Shown here piece by piece: positions 58,943 through 64,000 of a stretch of 64,000 bases of DNA. The stretch lies in NCBI GenBank assembly GCA_052266715.1, contig JBQPRB010000005.1; one strand, written 5' to 3'. The stretch's first letter is position 1; every line of letters begins with the position of its first letter. The position numbers were made by a program, and so were the translations under genes. Source of the DNA: Jeotgalibaca sp052266715. Lineage in GTDB: Bacteria > Bacillota > Bacilli > Lactobacillales > Aerococcaceae. The notes beneath the pieces were generated by a model. The model was not told the DNA's origin. It did not search any database and worked only from the letters and a program-made list of their open reading frames with translations.

Positions 58943-60580
58943 ATGGCTTACAAATTCAAATTGCCTGCATTAGGCGAAGGAATCATGGAAGGCGAAGTTG
59001 CTTCATGGCCAGTTAAAGAAGGCGACACAATCAACGAAGATGATACATTAGTTGAAATCCAAAACGACAAATCTGTAGAAGAGATTCCATCTCCAGTTAC
59101 TGGAACAATCACAAAAATCGTGGTTGCAGAAGGTGAAGTTGCGGTTATCGGTGATGTATTAGTTGAAATCGATGTACCTGGATACGAAGATACAGAAGAG
59201 GCAGCACCGAAAGCTGAAGCGGCTCCGGCAGCAGCACCTGCGCCAGCGGCTGAAACAGCAGCACCAGCAGCTTCAGGCGGCGTTTTCCAATTCAAATTGC
59301 CAGCACTTGGCGAAGGAATCATGGAAGGCGAAGTTGCTTCATGGCCAGTTAAAGAAGGCGACACAATCAACGAAGATGATACATTAGTTGAAATCCAAAA
59401 CGACAAATCTGTAGAAGAGATTCCATCTCCAGTTACAGGCAAAATTGTTCGTATTGTAGTTCCTGAAGGTTCCGTTGCAGTGATTGGTGATGTTTTGGTA
59501 GAAATCGATGCACCAGGACACAACGACGCAGCAGCAACTGCACCAGCAGCAGAAGCAGCTACTCCTGCAGCAGCTCCAGTATCAGCAGAGGCACCAGCAA
59601 CTACAGGCGTTCCAGCGGCAGCAGATCCAAACAAACGTGTTTTGGCTATGCCATCTGTTCGTCAATATGCGCGTGAAAAAGGCGTGGATATTACCCAAGT
59701 TGCACCATCTGGTAAAGGTGGACGCGTTTTGAAAGCTGATATTGATAACTTTGGTTCTCAAGCACCAGCGGCAGCTCCTGCAGAAAAAGTTGCAGAAACA
59801 GCCACAGCACAAGCACCAGCGGCAGCTCCAGCAAAAGAAGCAGCTCCAGCACAACCATACACTTCAAACGTAGGCGAAATGGAAACACGTGTAGCAATGA
59901 CAGGTATGCGTAAAGCTATTGCTAAAGCAATGGTTAACTCTAAACATACTGCTCCACATGTTACGCACCATGACGAAGTTGAAGTTTCTAAACTATGGGA
60001 TCACCGTAAGAAATTCAAGGATATTGCTGCAGATAAAGGCACAAAACTTACTTTCTTACCATACGTTGTGAAAGCATTGACTGCTACATTACGTGAATTC
60101 CCAATCTTGAACGCTTCTATCGATGATGCAACAAACGAGATTGTTTACAAAAACTACTTTAACATCGGTATCGCAACAGATACAGATGCTGGCTTGTTTG
60201 TTCCAAACGTTAAAGATACAAACTCTAAAGGCATGTTCCAAATCGCTGACGAAATCAACGAATTGGCTGCAAAAGCGCATGACGGTAAGTTAAAAGCTGA
60301 CGAAATGAAAAATGGTTCCATCACTATCAGTAACGTCGGTTCAGTAGGTGGCGGTTGGTTCACACCAGTAATCAATCACCCGGAAGTTGCTATTTTGGGT
60401 ATCGGGACAATCGCACAACAACCAATCGTGAATGCTGAAGGTGAATTGGCAGTGGGACGCGTACTGAAACTTTCCCTAAGCTATGACCACCGTGCGATTG
60501 ATGGTGCGACGGCTCAAAAAGCTTTGAACAACATCAAACGTTTGTTAGCTGATCCAGAATTATTATTGATGGAAGGATGA
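58943..60580 (+). CDS. pdhC: Pyruvate dehydrogenase E2 (dihydrolipoamide acetyltransferase)
   Basis: 545 residues from the ATG at 58943 (start MAYKFKLP); an ATG at 58937 is also in frame, closer to GAAGGGATGA. Two lipoyl domains, with lipoyl lysines 43 and 155 in NDKSVEE, are separated by alanine/proline-rich linkers; then a peripheral subunit-binding domain (about 235-272, MPSVRQYAREKGVD) and the acetyltransferase core with SYDHRAIDGA near the end. The two lipoyl domains are identical over 128 bp of DNA. It transfers acetyl groups to CoA in the complex core. Confidence 0.96.
   Translation: MAYKFKLPALGEGIMEGEVASWPVKEGDTINEDDTLVEIQNDKSVEEIPSPVTGTITKIVVAEGEVAVIGDVLVEIDVPGYEDTEEAAPKAEAAPAAAPAPAAETAAPAASGGVFQFKLPALGEGIMEGEVASWPVKEGDTINEDDTLVEIQNDKSVEEIPSPVTGKIVRIVVPEGSVAVIGDVLVEIDAPGHNDAAATAPAAEAATPAAAPVSAEAPATTGVPAAADPNKRVLAMPSVRQYAREKGVDITQVAPSGKGGRVLKADIDNFGSQAPAAAPAEKVAETATAQAPAAAPAKEAAPAQPYTSNVGEMETRVAMTGMRKAIAKAMVNSKHTAPHVTHHDEVEVSKLWDHRKKFKDIAADKGTKLTFLPYVVKALTATLREFPILNASIDDATNEIVYKNYFNIGIATDTDAGLFVPNVKDTNSKGMFQIADEINELAAKAHDGKLKADEMKNGSITISNVGSVGGGWFTPVINHPEVAILGIGTIAQQPIVNAEGELAVGRVLKLSLSYDHRAIDGATAQKALNNIKRLLADPELLLMEG
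58973..59436 (+). repeat. Intragenic direct repeat encoding two lipoyl domains
   Basis: 58973-59100 and 59309-59436 are identical over 128 bp, 336 bp apart, while the flanks of each domain differ at synonymous and other sites. This indicates recent duplication or gene conversion inside pdhC. Confidence 0.9.
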
Positions 60581-60587
60581 TTTAAGA

Positions 60588-61994
60588 ATGGTAGTAGGCG
60601 ATTTCGCAGTTGAATTAGATACAGTTGTGATTGGTTCCGGACCTGGTGGCTACGTGGCTGCCATCCGTGCTGCACAAATGGGACAAAAAGTAGCAATTAT
60701 CGAACGGGAATGGATCGGCGGCGTTTGTTTGAACGTTGGTTGTATTCCTTCAAAAGCTTTGATTGCTGCTGGACACCGTTATCAAGAAGCTTTGAACTCT
60801 GAAATTTTCGGAGTGACTGCTGAAAATGTAAAACTTGATTTTACAAAAACACAAGAATGGAAAGACAACAAAGTTGTTAACACTCTGACAAGTGGGGTTA
60901 CTTACTTGTTGAAGAAAAACAAGGTTGAAATTATCATGGGGACTGCATTCTTTAATGATGCAAACACATTGCGTGTTTTCACTGAAGATGCTGCTCAAAC
61001 ATATACTTTCAAAAATGCAATTGTTGCAACTGGTAGTCGCCCAATCGAAATCAAAGGTTTCAAATTTGGCGGACGTGTCATCGACTCAACTGGTGGTTTG
61101 AACTTGAAAGAAGTTCCTAAGAAACTAGTTATCGTTGGTGGTGGGGTTGTTGGTACTGAACTAGGAACAGCTTACGCAAACCTAGGTGCAGAAGTAACAA
61201 TTCTTGAAGGTTCTCCACAATTGTTGCCATCTTTTGAAAAAGACATGGTTAAACTTGTTGAAAAATCATTCAAAGATAAAGGTATCAACTATGTAACAAA
61301 TGCAATGGCTAAAGAGGCTGTTGATAACGGAGACAGCGTAACTGTTAAATATGAAGCAGCTGGTAAAGAAGAAGCAATCGAAGCTGACTACGTAATGGTA
61401 ACAGTTGGTCGTCGTCCAAACACAGATGATTTAGGTTTGGAAGTAGTAGGTGTTGAAATGACTGAACGTGGTTTAGTTAAAGTAGATAACCAAGGACGCA
61501 CAAACGTCAAGAACATCTATGCTATCGGAGATATCACACCTGGGGCTGCTCTTGCTCATAAAGCAAGTTATGAAGCTAAAATTGCTGCTGAAGCAATTTC
61601 TGGCAAACCAGCTGCTATCGATTACACAGCAATGCCTGCAGTTGCCTTTACAGATCCTGAATTGGCTACAGTTGGTTTGACTGAAAAAGAAGCAAAAGAA
61701 AAAGGCTTGAACGTTAAAGGGCATAAATTCCCATTATCAGGTAACGGTCGTGCGTTGTCATTGAACGCTACTGAAGGGTTCGTTCGTTTAGTAACGACTA
61801 AAGAAGACAATGTTATCGTTGGTGCACAAGTTGCCGGCGTGAGCGCATCTGACGTAATTGCTGAATTAGGTTTAGCAATTGAATCAGGCATGAACGCAGA
61901 TGACATTGCATTGACAATCCATTCTCACCCATCCCTATCTGAAACAGTTATGGATGCTGCAGAATTGGCATTGGGATTACCAATCCATATTTAA
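60588..61994 (+). CDS. pdhD: Dihydrolipoamide dehydrogenase (E3)
   Basis: 468 residues. FAD-binding GSGPGGYVAA, redox disulfide in GGVCLNVGCIPSK (Cys47 and Cys52), the NAD-binding GGGVVGTELG and the C-terminal HSHPSLSE with the catalytic histidine are present. It reoxidises the lipoyl groups of E2 with NAD+. GGAAGGATGA at the end of pdhC is its ribosome binding site. It closes the operon; a strong terminator follows. Confidence 0.96.
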   Translation: MVVGDFAVELDTVVIGSGPGGYVAAIRAAQMGQKVAIIEREWIGGVCLNVGCIPSKALIAAGHRYQEALNSEIFGVTAENVKLDFTKTQEWKDNKVVNTLTSGVTYLLKKNKVEIIMGTAFFNDANTLRVFTEDAAQTYTFKNAIVATGSRPIEIKGFKFGGRVIDSTGGLNLKEVPKKLVIVGGGVVGTELGTAYANLGAEVTILEGSPQLLPSFEKDMVKLVEKSFKDKGINYVTNAMAKEAVDNGDSVTVKYEAAGKEEAIEADYVMVTVGRRPNTDDLGLEVVGVEMTERGLVKVDNQGRTNVKNIYAIGDITPGAALAHKASYEAKIAAEAISGKPAAIDYTAMPAVAFTDPELATVGLTEKEAKEKGLNVKGHKFPLSGNGRALSLNATEGFVRLVTTKEDNVIVGAQVAGVSASDVIAELGLAIESGMNADDIALTIHSHPSLSETVMDAAELALGLPIHI

Positions 61995-62006
61995 GATGCT
62001 TGTATA

Positions 62007-62050
62007 AACCCAGAAACAGGACTTTTGTCTTGTTTCTGGGTTTTCTTTTT
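62007..62050 (+). terminator. Intrinsic terminator after pdhD
   Basis: AACCCAGAAACA (62007-62018) pairs with TGTTTCTGGGTT (62031-62042), then T-rich sequence. Confidence 0.9.
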
Positions 62051-62069
62051 TAAAAGAGGTGTTATTCTG

Positions 62070-62078
62070 TGTTATGAT
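62070..62078 (+). promoter_or_regulatory. Extended -10 promoter of the UPF0223 gene
   Basis: TGT followed by TATGAT (62073-62078); -35 not distinct. Confidence 0.5.
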
Positions 62079-62104
62079 TAGAGAAACTATTGTGGAGGTT
62101 ACGA

Positions 62105-62386
62105 ATGAAAAATTATAGTTATCCACTTGATTTAGATTGGACACACGCAGAGATGGTGAAAGTGGTGTCTTTGTGGAATGCAGTCGAATCTGCCTATGAG
62201 GGTGGGATTAGCCGTGAAGAATTTATAAAAAAATATCGTGCATTTAAAGAGGTTGTTCCTTCTAAAGGTGAAGAAAAACAATTGGGCAATGCATTTGAGA
62301 AAATTTCCGGCTATTCATTGTACCAAGTGGTTAAAGCTTCACAAAATGAAAATAAAACCATTAATATGGATAAACAAAGAAAGTAG
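62105..62386 (+). CDS. UPF0223 family protein (YktA-like)
   Basis: 93 residues from the ATG at 62105 after TGGAGGTTACG; an in-frame ATG at 62090 lacks a site. Begins MKNYSYPLDLDWTHAEMVKV, and has the VVPSKGEEKQLGNAFE segment typical of the small helical UPF0223 family, function unknown. In B. subtilis yktA lies beside the inositol-phosphatase-like yktC, as here (gap 11 nt). Confidence 0.88.
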   Translation: MKNYSYPLDLDWTHAEMVKVVSLWNAVESAYEGGISREEFIKKYRAFKEVVPSKGEEKQLGNAFEKISGYSLYQVVKASQNENKTINMDKQRK

Positions 62387-62397
62387 GGGGATGCAGT

Positions 62398-63174
62398 ATG
62401 GATTATGTAGCAATGGCCGAAATGGTTCGTGAGTGGGTAAATGAAGCCGGAGATATATTACGTGAATCCTTAACTGATACCTCGATTAAGATCGAAGAGA
62501 AGTCAGCGCCCAGTGATTTAGTAACCGAAATGGATCGTTTTATTGAAGCATTCTATGTCAATAAAATTCGTGAGAATTTCCCTGATCACAAAATATATGG
62601 GGAAGAGGGAACTTATGATGAAATTAACGACCTCTCGGGTTTCATCTGGATAATTGACCCAATTGACGGCACGCTGAATTACGTTAAACAAAAAAGTAAT
62701 TTTTGTACGATGCTGACTCTATTTAATGATGGGGAGGGCGTTTTAGCGTTTATAAATGATGTTATCAATAAAAGGGTTTATCATGGGGTTAAAGGGCATG
62801 GTGTTCGTTGTAATGACGAAATACTAGAACCTGTACCCAACCATACCTTAAAAGATGGCCTGGTAGCCTTAAATACAAAAATGGTGATGCTTCAGCCCGA
62901 AACTTCCAATAAAATCGTGAAGGAAGCATTAGGAGTTCGTTTGATCGGATCGGCCGGGTTGGAAATGGTTCAGGTGCTAACGAATCGTGTTTCTGCTTAC
63001 GTCACAACGCCATTAAATTCTTGGGACATTGCACCTGGTTACATGTTAGGGACAGAACTTGGCTTATGTTTCACGCGTACAGACGGCTTACCAATCAATC
63101 TAATGGAAAAAAATCCTATAATCATTGCAAATTCAACGACTCACCAGGAAATTGTAAGTAAGTTTATCAATTAA
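62398..63174 (+). CDS. Inositol monophosphatase-family phosphatase (SuhB/YktC-like)
   Basis: 258 residues. Metal-binding motifs YGEEGTYDE and IDPIDGTLNYV, and a C-terminal SWDIAPGYML segment, define the family, which dephosphorylates inositol phosphates, NADP or related small molecules with Mg2+; the substrate here is not settled. TAGGGGGATG precedes the ATG and the gene is coupled to the UPF0223 gene. typA lies downstream, the same order as in B. subtilis (yktC near typA). Confidence 0.9.
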   Translation: MDYVAMAEMVREWVNEAGDILRESLTDTSIKIEEKSAPSDLVTEMDRFIEAFYVNKIRENFPDHKIYGEEGTYDEINDLSGFIWIIDPIDGTLNYVKQKSNFCTMLTLFNDGEGVLAFINDVINKRVYHGVKGHGVRCNDEILEPVPNHTLKDGLVALNTKMVMLQPETSNKIVKEALGVRLIGSAGLEMVQVLTNRVSAYVTTPLNSWDIAPGYMLGTELGLCFTRTDGLPINLMEKNPIIIANSTTHQEIVSKFIN

Positions 63175-63225
63175 AAACAATATTTTTCCATAGTAAGCTT
63201 TTCTCTTCCCAAACAAAAGCTGCCA

Positions 63226-63234
63226 TGGTACAAT
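63226..63234 (+). promoter_or_regulatory. typA extended -10 promoter element
   Basis: TGG followed by TACAAT (63229-63234). The -35 region is poor. Predicted start near 63241 gives a leader of about 125 nt containing the hairpin at 63302. Confidence 0.55.
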
Positions 63235-63301
63235 GTAACAGTTGAAAAAGTACTTGAGATAAGTGAAAATATTGAGACAATATTTTCCGTAACCAGTTGA
63301 G

Positions 63302-63345
63302 CGACCCTTAGACTAATCAAAGTTGGGGTCTTTCTTTTTGGCAGT
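63302..63345 (+). terminator. Terminator-like hairpin in typA leader
   Basis: GACCC (63302-63306) pairs with GGGTC (63327-63331 region), extended by neighbouring weaker pairs, then TTTCTTTTT. It lies after the only visible promoter and before the typA ribosome binding site. Confidence 0.65.
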
Positions 63346-63366
63346 AAACAAGCGGAGGAATAATAA

Positions 63367-64000
63367 ATGAAATTAAGAGAAGATATTAGAAATATCGCGA
63401 TTATCGCCCACGTTGACCACGGTAAAACGACAATGGTTGACGAGTTATTGAAAAATTCTGATACCTTGGATGCACGTGCGAATCTTGAAGAACGCGCAAT
63501 GGACTCCAATGATATTGAAAAAGAACGTGGTATTACAATTTTAGCGAAAAACACTGCAGTTTCTTATAAAGGAAACCGCATCAACATCATGGACACACCA
63601 GGTCACGCGGACTTTGGTGGAGAAGTAGAACGTATCATGAAAATGGTTGACGGTGTATTACTTATTGTCGATTCTTACGAAGGAACAATGCCGCAAACAC
63701 GTTTTGTATTGAAAAAAGCTTTGGAACAAAAATTGATTCCAATCGTTGTTATTAACAAGATCGACAAACCAACTGCTCGTCCTGCAGAAGTTGTGGATGA
63801 AGTATTGGAATTGTTCATTGAACTAGGCGCAGACGATGACCAATTGGAATTTCCGGTTGTTTATGCCTCTGCATTAAATGGTACTTCAAGCTTGTCTGAT
63901 AACCCAGCCGATCAAGAAGAATCAATGGATGCTATTTTTGATACGGTATTGGAACATATTCCAGCACCTATTGACAACTCTGATGAACCACTTCAATTCC
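63367..64000 (+). CDS. typA: GTP-binding translation factor TypA/BipA (5' part)
   Basis: The window ends inside this gene; 211 codons are visible. The ATG at 63367 follows GCGGAGGAATAAT. G1 AHVDHGKTT, switch regions with ERGITI, G3 DTPGHADFGGEVER, and G4 NKID are intact, and the wording (MDSNDIEKERGITILAKN) is specific for TypA rather than EF-G or LepA. TypA is a ribosome-associated GTPase needed under cold or stress and for 50S assembly. A terminator-like hairpin in its leader suggests regulated expression. Confidence 0.96.
   Translation, partial: MKLREDIRNIAIIAHVDHGKTTMVDELLKNSDTLDARANLEERAMDSNDIEKERGITILAKNTAVSYKGNRINIMDTPGHADFGGEVERIMKMVDGVLLIVDSYEGTMPQTRFVLKKALEQKLIPIVVINKIDKPTARPAEVVDEVLELFIELGADDDQLEFPVVYASALNGTSSLSDNPADQEESMDAIFDTVLEHIPAPIDNSDEPLQF

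Noticed and set aside
58948..59634. 228-residue open frame antisense to the lipoyl domains
   Set aside because: Composition is the mirror of the alanine/proline linkers of PdhC; a product of codon bias on the coding strand.

Overview
The window is ordinary low-GC Firmicute chromosome. Gene order, T-box leaders, AGGAGG-type ribosome binding sites, TTG/GTG starts, a Prp-processed L27, GshF, IreB, RpoY/RNase J1, LiaFSR and a pdhABCD operon point to Lactobacillales, most likely a Carnobacteriaceae/Enterococcaceae-type lactic acid bacterium (inference; no rRNA in the window). I see no prophage, transposase, tRNA or rRNA. Base and codon use look uniform, so this is core genome; the unusual material is mostly in intergenic DNA and RNA leaders.

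Layout. 1-5040: a probable rpsD (S4) leader running off the left edge, ezrA, a cysteine desulfurase plus thiI pair, tpx. 5040-11200: T-box-controlled valS, then folC, a HAD hydrolase, radC and a cold-shock gene. 11390-13830: mreBCD. 13860-17200: a second T-box leader controlling an amino-acid ABC transporter with two paralogous binding lipoproteins. 17200-22000: an MFS transporter, the L21 leader with rplU-prp-rpmA, a YtxK-like methyltransferase and ackA. 22000-24620 (minus strand): a universal stress protein, a small membrane protein, a probable 6S RNA and rarA. 24650-35430: gshF overlapping an M50-like membrane peptidase, a second cysteine desulfurase with a DUF1831 partner, a formate/nitrite-type channel, a TraX-like protein, mnmA and recD2. 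35480-43240: a lipid kinase (minus), T-box-alaS, ireB-ruvX-DUF1292, mltG-udk and greA. The rarA to greA stretch resembles the corresponding B. subtilis order.

43400-46270: the LiaFSR envelope-stress system and a HesB-like gene. 46270-46810: an intergenic region with a dispersed palindromic repeat and a regular array of 32-bp palindromes every 51 bp. 46810-52460: rpoY-rnjA (minus) divergent from a heterodimeric ABC exporter. 52500-56140: def, gdhA and an aldehyde dehydrogenase. 56620-62000: pdhABCD. 62070-64000: a UPF0223 gene, an inositol-monophosphatase-family gene, and the start of typA behind an attenuator-like leader.

How genes work together: each of the two cysteine desulfurases sits in the same neighbourhood as a tRNA-thiolating enzyme (ThiI for s4U8, MnmA for s2U34). 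Prp is encoded between rplU and rpmA and should cleave the N-terminal extension of L27. PdhABCD and AckA are consistent with conversion of pyruvate to acetyl-CoA and then acetate with ATP gain. Most genes lie in short transcription units bounded by clear intrinsic terminators.

Best leads for novelty: the 51-bp periodic palindrome array (46569-46745), the dispersed repeat family with copies near 11230, 22055 and 46311, a hairpin separating the Shine-Dalgarno sequence from the start codon of the HesB-like gene (45930-45970), attenuator-like leaders before typA and greA, repeated TACAGTT/AACTGTA palindromes in the pdh operon, and an M50-like peptidase translationally coupled to gshF.
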